Shown here: one piece after another, positions 53,313 to 61,465 of the stretch
Numbering within the stretch: the stretch's first letter is position 1
Layout of the letters: each line of letters starts with the position of its first letter
DNA from: Streptomyces sp. DG1A-41
GTDB lineage: Bacteria > Actinomycetota > Actinomycetes > Streptomycetales > Streptomycetaceae
Length of the DNA stretch: 64,000 nt
Direction: 5' to 3'
NCBI RefSeq assembly: GCF_037055355.1
Contig: NZ_CP146350.1
Location: 6,843,001-6,907,000, forward strand
Notes under the pieces: generated by a model
Told to the model about the DNA's origin: nothing
Databases searched by the model: none
What the model saw: the letters and a program-made list of their open reading frames with translations, nothing else
Position numbers and translations under genes: made by a program

Positions 53313-53818
53313 CGTCAAGCGTGTCGTATCCCTCGCGGACGTCGTCTGACCTGGCGTTACGCCGGGTCGTTGCCGGGATGGTGGGGGAGTTGCGATGCCG
53401 TCGCTACGGGTGGCTCTCCGCGGTTTCGACGCTTGTTCGACGCTCGTTCTGACGAGCCGTCACTGCAGGTCGGACGTCCAGGACGAGCGAAGGTCGGCCC
53501 GCCGGTGTGCCGGCGCGGCTGCGGTGGCCGTATGCCGACAGAAGTGGCTGAGCGGACGCGCAGGCCGGGCTTCCCAGCGGCAGCGGCGGACGCGGAGGTC
53601 CGCCCGCCGGGTCCGGCGGGCGCGGGGGTCAGGGGCGCGCGGCGCCGGCAGCAGGTTCCGTGCCTCTCGTGGCCCACCATGCGCGTCGCAGGGTTGACCT
53701 GATAGCTCGCATTGCCTTGCCGGTGAGGCTGCCCTCGATCTTGTGAGCGCGACTGAGGAGACGTCCTGGCGCTCGTTCGACGCCCACCGCTGGCCGATGC
53801 TGGACGTCAGCCGCCCGC

Positions 53819-54140
53819 GCGCTGGAGCGCGTGGACGAGATCAGCGCGTATCGGCTCGGCCGGCCTAAGCTGTCTCAGTTCCCACCGAACCGCATGGCGG
53901 CGCTGGTCCGGTACGGCGGAGGGCCACGAGCTCCGCGAGGAGGACATCGCCACCGCCCGGCTGTCCCCGCTCAAGCACCGCAGCCTGAACGTGCTCGGCC
54001 GCTGCAGCTTCACCGCCTCGCCCCCGGCCGCCGGTGCCCTGCGGCCGCTGCGCGACCCCGACGCGCCGGAGCTTGACGAGAACGACGAGTCGGCCGCCGA
54101 CCGACGGGACGCGCCAGGGACTGCCTGGCCTGGGGCCTCG
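53819..54140 (+). pseudogene. Remnants of a Tn3-family transposase
   Basis: Two pieces in different frames: ERVDEISAYRLGRPKLSQFP with NRMAALVRYG (middle of the N-terminal part of TnpA) and EDIATARLSPLKHRSLNVLG with GALRPLRDPDAPELDE (the extreme C-terminus of actinobacterial TnpA). The catalytic centre between them is deleted. No 38-bp Tn3 terminal repeats were found. Confidence 0.6.
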
Positions 54141-54189
54141 ACGCCGACCGCCCACACAGCAGTGGTGTGGGCGGCCGGATCCCGGGCTG

Positions 54190-54470
54190 TCAGGCGGTGA
54201 CCCTGCCGAAGATGTGGTTGGCAGGAGCATCCGGGTCGTTGCCGTAGAAGAACTGGGTGAGGGCCTGGTGGAATTCGGCGCGGTCCAGCCCACCGGAGCC
54301 GTCCCTGACCAGAGCGGCGAAGACCGTGGCGCAGTCCTCGCCGGGCACACCGGCGACCGAGTCGAACAGCTGCTGGAACTCGGCCTGGCCGATCATGCCG
54401 TCTGCGTTGAGGTCGACGAGGTCGAAGAAGCAGTTGGTGACCGGCGCGATCTGCTGCGGACAACTCCCGG
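54190..54470 (-). pseudogene. Truncated EF-hand calcium-binding protein (calerythrin-like)
   Basis: The minus strand encodes CFFDLVDLNADGMIGQAEFQ, a canonical EF-hand loop, then DCATVFAALVRDGSGGLDRA, a second loop (D-G-S-G-G-L-D), and a natural end at QFFYGNDPDAPANHIFGRV. The usual protein has about 175 residues and four EF hands; here only the C-terminal half remains. The N-terminal half is replaced by the start of the monooxygenase fragment on the other strand. Confidence 0.65.
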
Positions 54471-54852
54471 GTCCGGCAGGGCACGATCCCGGTCCAGGAC
54501 GTGGGGTTGATCGACGCGGTGCGGGCGGGCACGGTTACCCGGTGGCGGCGGTCGCCTCGTTCGACCGGGACGCGGTGGTGCTGGCCGACGGCACCCGCCT
54601 CACCCCGGACGCCGTCATCGCCGCCACCGGCTACGACGTGCCCTGGAGCCGCTGGTCGGCCACTTGGACGTCCTGGACGTCCTGGACGGGCGGGGCCGGC
54701 GGGGCCGGCCGGTCGTCCACGGCGGCCGGTCGCGGAGGGGGCCCCGGGGGGTCTACTTCACCGGCTTCACCAACCCGACCAGCGGGATGCTCCGCGAAAT
54801 GGCCCTGGACGCCGAGAAGATCGCCAAGAAGGTGGCGCGGGCGCCGCGTTGA
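54459..54852 (+). pseudogene. C-terminal fragment of an FAD-dependent (flavin-containing) monooxygenase
   Basis: Segments DNSRVRQGTIPVQDVGLIDA, AAVASFDRDAVVLADGTRLT and DAVIAATGYDVPW, then after frameshifts GVYFTGFTNPTSGMLREMAL and DAEKIAKKVARAPR to the stop at 54852. The ATGYD motif is the second NADP/FAD mark of flavin monooxygenases. The N-terminal two-thirds is gone and the frame is broken at least twice. Confidence 0.6.
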
Positions 54853-55799
54853 GGCGCCAGGCGGATTCGGCGGGCCCCAGTGAACACCCGGAGAGAATTC
54901 CCCCGCCACACGTCGACGCTTGGTGAAGCGCGAAAAGATGCGTCGGCCGCCGCACCGTTTCCGGGACTTCCGCGGATGGGCGTGCGGACACACAGTTCCT
55001 GGCACACCTTGACTGCCGCTATACCTTCACCGGGCGGCGATTCGTCCAGTCTCCAACTTCCGCGGGACCGCCCGTTCACGTACGGAGCGGAGGCGGCGGA
55101 GGGCGCACGACCGGTGTCCGGAAAAGGATGCGCCGACTTTCCGCCATCGAGACGGCGCACATCCTATTTCCGCCACCCGGAACAGTCCACATCGCCCGAG
55201 CATCCCTTGTTTCCGGTGGCCGCAATCAGTGCCCCACCTGCACTGAAACGCTTCGGCCCGACGTTTCACGCAACTAACGTGTCAGGTGACAGGTGCATAT
55301 CAGTCCTTCATCGAGACGCTGTTGAACATGTAAACGCTCACCGGCCACACTGAGCACCGAAGCCGCCGTGGGCACGGGCAGTGCCTGATTCGTCGGCTCC
55401 AGGGTCTATTGCATGTCGATGTTCGTCGTTCCCTCTATGCCTATGCGGGGTGTTGCAAGTGTGCCGTCCTCCTGGAAGCGATGACGACCCGAAAGCCATG
55501 GCCGGCCCCTGCCGGGAACCGGCCCCGGGATCTCCCCACCCATAACGGGAATTGGCCCGCCTACGGGCCGGCCTGTGGAGCGGGCGGCGTGGAACCGGTG
55601 CCGCGGTGGAGAGAGGGCGAGATGAGCCGGCCGCGTCGGACCGGCGATGACACGGGCGCCGCGGGCGGACCGGCGGACGACGGGCGCCGAGGGGCGCTTC
55701 TTCCGATGTCCGGGAACCCGCGCACGCTTCTGACCGGGTACGCCTCCGGGCCGCGTCGCATGCACTCCCCCTATAGCTCTGCGAAAGGAAAGCAGCGTC
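54853..55799. other. Gene-free region before the LysR regulator
   Basis: About 950 bp with no convincing gene on either strand; open frames across it have low-complexity or Arg-rich translations. The right part must hold the LysR promoter (TATAGC at 55771 is a possible -10). The left part borders the fragment zone and is probably non-functional. Confidence 0.5.
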
Positions 55800-56663
55800 A
55801 TGGCTGTGGGAATCCACCACTTGAGGACGTTCCTCATGGCGGTCGACGAAGGTAGCATCTCGAAAGCCGCGACCCGTCTGCACGAGGCCCAGTCCGCGGC
55901 GTCCCGCAGACTCGCGGAGTTGGAACGCCACGTGAAACAGAGTCTGTTGGAACGCTCCGCGGAGGGGGTGCAGCTCACCGTGGCGGGAAAGATGTTCTGC
56001 GCCAAGGCGGATGCCGCCGTCACCGCCTTCGACGACGCCCTGCACTCGGACCTGCACCGGGTGCGGGCCCTGCGGGTGGGGCACGCCTGGTCGGCGATCG
56101 GTGTGTATACCAGCGAGATACTGCGCCGGTGGAAGGAGGCGTACCAGGAGGTCCTGGTACGCCTGAAGCGGGTCGACGACCCCGCGGGCGGGCTCACCAC
56201 CGGCCAGTCGGACGTGGCGATCATGCGCACGCACACCGGGCGGCGCAATCTGCACGAGGAGCTGCTCGTCATGGAGTCCCGGGTCGTCGCGGTCCCCTCG
56301 GGCTGCCCGCTGATCGAGCTGGATGAGGTGCTGCTGCGAGACCTGGCCGACTACCCGCTGGTGATCAACTCCTTCTCCGGAACCACCAACCTCGGCCTGT
56401 GGGAGGAGGGCGAGCAACCCGTGGTGGCGGTGGAGGTGGACACGATCGACGACTGGCAGAGCTACATCGCCGCCGGTGTCGGGATCGGCGTGACCCCGGC
56501 CTCCACCGCCTGGATACACCCGCATGCCGAGATCAGCTACCTCCCCCTGCGGGACGCGCCCGCGGTGCCGGTGTACCTGGTCTGGGCTTCCAACAATCGC
56601 CATCCGGCGCTGAGCTCCTTCATCCAGTTGGCGCGGGACGTGGTGGCGGAGGGGGCCGAGTAG
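55800..56663 (+). CDS. LysR-family transcriptional regulator
   Basis: 287 residues from ATG 55800, with GGAAAGGAAAG upstream. The N-terminal winged helix has LRTFLMAVDEGSISKAATRL and AQSAASRRLAELERHVKQSL. The co-inducer domain extends from about 90 to 287. Its neighbour, convergently placed, is a drug-efflux pump. LysR regulators usually control the adjacent divergent gene, but here the upstream side is empty, so its target is unclear and may be the cluster remnant. Confidence 0.9.
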   Translation: MAVGIHHLRTFLMAVDEGSISKAATRLHEAQSAASRRLAELERHVKQSLLERSAEGVQLTVAGKMFCAKADAAVTAFDDALHSDLHRVRALRVGHAWSAIGVYTSEILRRWKEAYQEVLVRLKRVDDPAGGLTTGQSDVAIMRTHTGRRNLHEELLVMESRVVAVPSGCPLIELDEVLLRDLADYPLVINSFSGTTNLGLWEEGEQPVVAVEVDTIDDWQSYIAAGVGIGVTPASTAWIHPHAEISYLPLRDAPAVPVYLVWASNNRHPALSSFIQLARDVVAEGAE

Positions 56664-56692
56664 GCCCTGGGCCGGTGCGCGCGCCGCCCCGC

Positions 56693-56713
56693 CGCCCCCG
56701 CGAGCGGGGGGCG
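56693..56713. terminator. Bidirectional terminator between lysR and the efflux gene
   Basis: CGCCCCCG (56693-56700) pairs with CGGGGGGCG (56705-56713) over a 4-base loop. It lies between convergent stops. Confidence 0.6.
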
Positions 56714-56734
56714 ACTGGTGCGGGCCGCGGCCGG

Positions 56735-58300
56735 TCAGACCTGCGACTTCGCCGGCTCGGCCGGAGCCGCCTCCGCCGCGGCCTCCGGCTCGTCGCCGAT
56801 GGCTCCGACGTGCCGCAGCACGACGGCGGACAGGATGGACAGGACCACGGTGCACGCCGCGGCCACGACCATCGCCGTGTTCATGCCGGAGGTGGCGGCC
56901 TCCTTGGCGAGGTCGAGCCAGCCAGCGGGCATCTGCTGGGCCGAGGCGACGGCGCCGGCGAGGCTGTCGCCCGCGGCGTCGGCCACGTCCGACGGGGTGC
57001 CGGCGGGGATCTTGTCGTCGATCTGACTGCGGTAGACCGCGGTCGCCAGGCTGCCCAGGATCGCCACGCCGAGCGCGAGGCCCAGTTCCTGCACGGTCTC
57101 CGACATCGCCGAGGCCGAGCCGGCCTTCTCCGGCGGCGCCGCCCCGACCACCAGGTCCGTGCCCAGGGCCGCGATCGCCCCGAGCCCGAGGTAGACGAGG
57201 CCGAATCCGACGACCATCAGGGCGATGCCGCCCGAGGGGCCCACCAGGGCGAGCAGGACGTACCCGACCGTGGACAGCACCAGGGTGGCCGCCACCACGA
57301 GGCCCGGCGGCACCCGCCGCGCGACCAGGGGCGAGCCGATCGCGGCCAGGAACATCAGCAGGGCGGGCGGGCCCATCCACAGCCCTGCCTCGACCGGCGG
57401 CAGCCCCTCCACGAACTGGAGCTGCTGGGTGATCAGCAGCATCGAGCCGCCGACGCCTACGAGGCCGATGAGCAGCACGCTCAGCGCGGAGCTGAACGTC
57501 CGGTTGGCGAAGAGGCGCACGTCCAGCAGCGGGCTCTCCAGCTTGCCCTGCCGGCGAACGAACAGCACCGCGAAGACCACGCCGATCAGCGCGGCGACGA
57601 TCATCGGCAGATCGAGGCCGTCCTTGGCGAAGCGCTTCACCGCGTAGACCACCGGCAGGATCGCGATCAGCGACAGCGTCACACTGATCAGGTCGAACCT
57701 ACCGCTCTGTGGCGCCGAGTACTCGGGGATTAGGAGCGGCGCGGCCACCAGCAGCACGATCGCGACCGGCACCGCCAGCAGGAACACCGAACCCCACCAG
57801 AAGTGGTTCAGCATCGCCCCGCCGACCACCGGTCCGAGCGCCATGCCGAGCGCGAAGCTCGTGGCCCAGACACCGATCGCCAGGGAGCGCTGCCGCTGGT
57901 CGGCGAACATGTTGCTGATCAGGGCCAGCGTGGACGGCATCAGCGTGGCACCGGCGACCCCGAGGGCCGCCCGCGCGGCGATGAGCATGTCGGCGCTGGT
58001 GGCGTAGGCCGCCAGCACCGAGATGATCCCGAAGGCCGCGGCCCCGATCATCAGCAGCCGGCGGCGGCCGATCCGGTCACCCAGCGTGCCCATGGTGAGC
58101 AGGAAGCCGGCGATCAGGAAGCCGTAGGCGTCCATGATCCACAGCTCTTGGGTACCGGACGGGCGCAGATCCTCGGCCAGTGAGGGGAGGGTCAGGTACA
58201 GCACGGTGACGTCGAGGCCCAGCAGCACGGTGGGCAACGAGAGGACCGCCAGCCCTCCCCACTCGCGGGCCCCCGCCCTGCCTACGGTCGTTGTGCTCAT
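56735..58300 (-). CDS. MFS drug-efflux transporter, DHA2 (EmrB/QacA) family
   Basis: 521 residues from ATG 58300 (AGGAGTG 3 bp upstream). Fourteen hydrophobic segments fit DHA2. Motif A is GTLGDRIGRRRLL after helix 2; motif C-like GVAGATLMPSTLALIS and ALGMALGPVVGGAML follow. It exports drugs or a self-made metabolite by proton antiport. It shares a 100-bp divergent promoter region with the SARP regulator, so it is probably the self-resistance or export gene of the nearby NRPS cluster remnant. Confidence 0.93.
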   Translation of the reverse strand: MSTTTVGRAGAREWGGLAVLSLPTVLLGLDVTVLYLTLPSLAEDLRPSGTQELWIMDAYGFLIAGFLLTMGTLGDRIGRRRLLMIGAAAFGIISVLAAYATSADMLIAARAALGVAGATLMPSTLALISNMFADQRQRSLAIGVWATSFALGMALGPVVGGAMLNHFWWGSVFLLAVPVAIVLLVAAPLLIPEYSAPQSGRFDLISVTLSLIAILPVVYAVKRFAKDGLDLPMIVAALIGVVFAVLFVRRQGKLESPLLDVRLFANRTFSSALSVLLIGLVGVGGSMLLITQQLQFVEGLPPVEAGLWMGPPALLMFLAAIGSPLVARRVPPGLVVAATLVLSTVGYVLLALVGPSGGIALMVVGFGLVYLGLGAIAALGTDLVVGAAPPEKAGSASAMSETVQELGLALGVAILGSLATAVYRSQIDDKIPAGTPSDVADAAGDSLAGAVASAQQMPAGWLDLAKEAATSGMNTAMVVAAACTVVLSILSAVVLRHVGAIGDEPEAAAEAAPAEPAKSQV

Positions 58301-58400
58301 GGCACTCCTTGCCTTTTTCTCGGATCGTCGACATGCGATCGCCACTGTGCCGCCCCTCACGCATGGTTTCCTGAGGGTCGTTCGGCGATAAGCTGTAGCC

Positions 58401-61235
58401 ATGCGTTACGGGGTGCTCGGACCGCTGGCCGTCTGGGACGCCGAGGGGCGGCCGGTCAGGGTCCCCGAAGCGAAGGTGCGCGCCCTGCTGGCGAACCTGC
58501 TCGCCCACGGCGGCGGGCCGGTGCCGGCGGACCGCCTCATCGAAGACCTGTGGGCGAGCAACCCGCCGGGCGGGTCCACCAACACCCTGCAGACCAAGAT
58601 CTCCCAGCTGCGCCGGGTGCTGGGCCGGGAGCAGGTGGTCCGCGAGCCCGCCGGCTACCGGCTGCTGCTCGCGGACGACGTGGTCGATGCCCTGAGGTTC
58701 CAGGAGCTCGCCGACCGCGCCCGCGCCCACCGGGAGCCGGCGGTGAAGGCGGACCTGTTCGCCGACGCGCTCGCCCTGTGGCGGGGCCCGGCTTACGCGG
58801 ACGTGGCCGAGTCCCTGTTCGCCCGCAGTGAGATCGCCCGGCTGGAGGAGCTGCGCCTGGCCGTCGTCGAGGACCACGCCGAGGTCCGGCTGACCCTGGG
58901 CGAGCACACGGCGCTGGCGGCGGAACTGGGGACGCTGGTGGCACGGCACCCGCTGCGCGAGCGATTGCGCATGGCCCACATGCGCGCCCTGTACCGCTCC
59001 GGGCGGCAGGGCGACGCGCTGCAGAGCTTCCAGGAGCTGCGCCGGGAGCTGGCCGAGGAGCTGGGGGCCTCGCCCGGTCCGGAGGCCGCCGCGCTGCACG
59101 AGGCGATCCTGCGCCAGGAGCCGCAGTTGGCCACACCGGCGATCGGGTCGCGGTCGTGCCGGACGAACCTGCCCGCCCCGCTGACCCCGCTGATCGGGCG
59201 GCGCGAGGCGGCCGCGCAGGTGCTGGCCCGGCTGGACCCCGGCGCGAGCACCCGTCTCGTCACCCTCACCGGCCTCGGCGGGGTGGGCAAGACGCGGCTG
59301 GCGATAGCCGCGGCGGGCGACGCGGCCGGGCAGTACGCCGACGGGGTGTGGCTGGTCGAGCTGGCCGGCCTGGGCGCCGCGTCCGGCCCGGATGACATCG
59401 CCGAACGCGTCATCACGACGCTGGGCCTGTGCGACACGGCGGCGACCGAACCGGACCTGGACGACCTGGTGGGCTGGCTGTGCCAGGCGGTGGCCGACAA
59501 GCAGCTGCTGATCCTGCTGGACAACTGCGAGCACCTCGTCGAGTCGCTCGCCGTGCTCGCCAAGTCCCTGCTGTCGGCCGTGCCGGCGGCCCACCTCCTG
59601 CTCACCAGCCAGGAAGCCCTGGACATCCCCGGCGAGGTGGTGCACCCAGTGCCGCCGCTGGCGCTGCCGGAGCACACCGATCCGCGGACGGTCGCCCGGT
59701 CCAGCGCCGTCGAGCTGTTCGTGCAGCGGGCCGCCGCGGCGGCGCCCGGCTTCGTCCTAAATGTGGACAACGCGGCGGCGGTCTCCACCATCTGCCGCCG
59801 CCTCGACGGCATTCCGCTCGCCCTGGAACTCGTCGCGTCCCGGCTGCGGACGCTGAGCCCGCAGGAGCTCGCCGCCCGGCTGGACGACCGGTTCGCCCGG
59901 CCTGACGTACGGGTGCGCGGGCTCCCGGACCGCCAGCAGACGCTGCGGGGCATGCTCGACTGGAGCTGGCAGCTGCTGACGCCGGACGAGCGCACCGTGC
60001 TGCGCCGCCTGGTCGTGCATGCCGACGGCTGCGTCATGCCCTCCGCCCAGGCGGTCTGCGCCGACGGGGAGCTGCCCGCCGAGCGGATTCCCGACCTGCT
60101 CTCCCGGCTGGTGGACCGCTCGCTAGTCGTCCGTGAGGGCGACCGGTTCCGGCTGCTCGAATCGGTGGCCGCCTACTGCGCCGAGCGGCTGGCGGAGGCG
60201 GACGAGGAGAGCGCCGTACGCGCGCGCTTCGTGCGGTACTGCACCGAGTCGGCCGAGCGGGAGAGCGAACGGCTGCGTGGCCCGGACCAGCGGTGCTCCC
60301 TGGAACGCCTCATCGCGGAGACCGTCAATCTGCGCCGCGCCCTGGACTTCGCGGTCGCCCAGGACTCCGCCGGGTACGCGGTGCGGCTGGTGAACGCGCT
60401 GGCCTGGTTCTGGTTCCTGCGCGGGCGGTTCCCCGAGGCCCGCAGGTCCCTGCGGACGGCGCTGGCGGCCGACGTCGACGCCGCCCCGGCCGCGCGTCTG
60501 ACGGCACGGGTCTGGCTGGCCGGTGTCGAGCTGCGCACCTCGCAGGCCGACGCCGTGCCCGGCCCGGCGGGCGAAGACCCCACCTCCGGGGTCGAGGACC
60601 CGGTGCTGAAGGCCCGGCTCCAGTGGTTCGTCGGCACCGGGCTGACCGGCCGCGGCCACCACCGCGAGGGGCGGCAGCTGGTGGAGGCCAGCCTGGCCGG
60701 CGCCCGTGCCGCCCGGGACCGCTGGGGCGAGGCCGCGGCCCTGGTGGAGCTGGCGAGCCACGGCCCGACGCGGGACGGGTCCGCGGAGCTGGGCGCTGCG
60801 CTGTTCCGCGAGGTCGACGACCGCTGGGGCCAGCTCCGGGCCACCCGGTCCCTGGCACTCGCGGCCGAACGCGAGGGCGACCGCGTACGGACCGAACGGC
60901 TGCACCGCGAGGGCCTCCTGATGGCCGAGGAGCTCGGCCTGTGGACCGAGGTCGTCGAGACGCTGATCTTCCTCGGCAGGACCGCGCTGGCGAGCGGCCT
61001 CACCGAGCGGGCGACGGAGCTGTACGAGCGCGCGCTGTCCGTGTCGGCCGAACGCGCCTACCACCGGGGCGAGATCCGTGCCGAGATCGGCCTCGGGCAC
61101 GCCGCACGGCTCCGCGGTGACCGGGACGCCGCCACGTCCCACCTGAACCGGGCCCTGGCCAAGAGCCAGTCCTCGGGCCACGCCACGCACGCCGCGGCCG
61201 CGCTGGCGGGACTGAACCTCGTCACCCGGGCGTGA
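58401..61235 (+). CDS. SARP-type (AfsR/DnrI family) regulator with NB-ARC ATPase domain
   Basis: 944 residues. The N-terminal OmpR-like DNA-binding domain (1-95) starts MRYGVLGPLAVWDAEGRPV. The bacterial transcriptional activation domain (BTAD, about 98-240) has ARHPLRERLRMAHMRALYRS. An STAND/NB-ARC ATPase follows with Walker A GLGGVGKT at 291-298, and an alpha-helical TPR-like C-terminus (620-944). Large SARPs of this build activate secondary-metabolite clusters, recognising short direct repeats near -35. The NRPS gene begins 230 bp downstream, with direct repeats before it. Confidence 0.93.
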   Translation: MRYGVLGPLAVWDAEGRPVRVPEAKVRALLANLLAHGGGPVPADRLIEDLWASNPPGGSTNTLQTKISQLRRVLGREQVVREPAGYRLLLADDVVDALRFQELADRARAHREPAVKADLFADALALWRGPAYADVAESLFARSEIARLEELRLAVVEDHAEVRLTLGEHTALAAELGTLVARHPLRERLRMAHMRALYRSGRQGDALQSFQELRRELAEELGASPGPEAAALHEAILRQEPQLATPAIGSRSCRTNLPAPLTPLIGRREAAAQVLARLDPGASTRLVTLTGLGGVGKTRLAIAAAGDAAGQYADGVWLVELAGLGAASGPDDIAERVITTLGLCDTAATEPDLDDLVGWLCQAVADKQLLILLDNCEHLVESLAVLAKSLLSAVPAAHLLLTSQEALDIPGEVVHPVPPLALPEHTDPRTVARSSAVELFVQRAAAAAPGFVLNVDNAAAVSTICRRLDGIPLALELVASRLRTLSPQELAARLDDRFARPDVRVRGLPDRQQTLRGMLDWSWQLLTPDERTVLRRLVVHADGCVMPSAQAVCADGELPAERIPDLLSRLVDRSLVVREGDRFRLLESVAAYCAERLAEADEESAVRARFVRYCTESAERESERLRGPDQRCSLERLIAETVNLRRALDFAVAQDSAGYAVRLVNALAWFWFLRGRFPEARRSLRTALAADVDAAPAARLTARVWLAGVELRTSQADAVPGPAGEDPTSGVEDPVLKARLQWFVGTGLTGRGHHREGRQLVEASLAGARAARDRWGEAAALVELASHGPTRDGSAELGAALFREVDDRWGQLRATRSLALAAEREGDRVRTERLHREGLLMAEELGLWTEVVETLIFLGRTALASGLTERATELYERALSVSAERAYHRGEIRAEIGLGHAARLRGDRDAATSHLNRALAKSQSSGHATHAAAALAGLNLVTRA

Positions 61236-61304
61236 CCGAACGCTGCTGCCCGTGTGACCGGCGTTTCCCGGGTGCGGCGGGCCCCGCACTCCGGAGGTCC
61301 GGCC

Positions 61305-61329
61305 CGCTCCGGCGGCGTGCGCCGGAGCG
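61305..61329 (+). terminator. Hairpin after the SARP gene
   Basis: CGCTCCGGCG (61305-61314), loop GCGTG, CGCCGGAGCG (61320-61329): a perfect 10-bp stem 70 bp beyond the stop, just before the NRPS promoter repeats. Confidence 0.7.
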
Positions 61330-61334
61330 AGGAC

Positions 61335-61442
61335 GTATTCGTTCGCACTCCCTACTCGAATACGCCCTACTCGATTACGCAGTAGCCGCACCAACCCCTT
61401 CACCCTAGCCTGATCCGAGCCGTTATTTATTCGCGTACGAAT
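61335..61442 (+). promoter_or_regulatory. Operator-like repeats upstream of the NRPS gene
   Basis: CCCTACTCGAATACG (61350-61364) is followed directly by CCCTACTCGATTACG (61365-61379), one mismatch in 15. GTATTCG (61335-61341) and CGAATAC (61357-61363) form an inverted repeat, and ATTCG-CGTA-CGAAT (61429-61442) repeats the motif nearer the start codon at 61466. Tandem direct repeats fit SARP-type activators, though the period here is 15 rather than the classical 11. Confidence 0.55.
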
Positions 61443-61465
61443 GGCAGGCGAAGGAGTGGTGTTCC

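Noticed and set aside
53357..53680. 107-codon minus-strand frame in the right island edge
   Set aside because: Arg/Pro/Gly-rich translation with no recognisable pattern, lying over the repeat zone; judged non-coding.
55409..55799. Possible genes before the LysR regulator
   Set aside because: Open frames here are low-complexity, lack ribosome sites, and overlap the likely LysR promoter.
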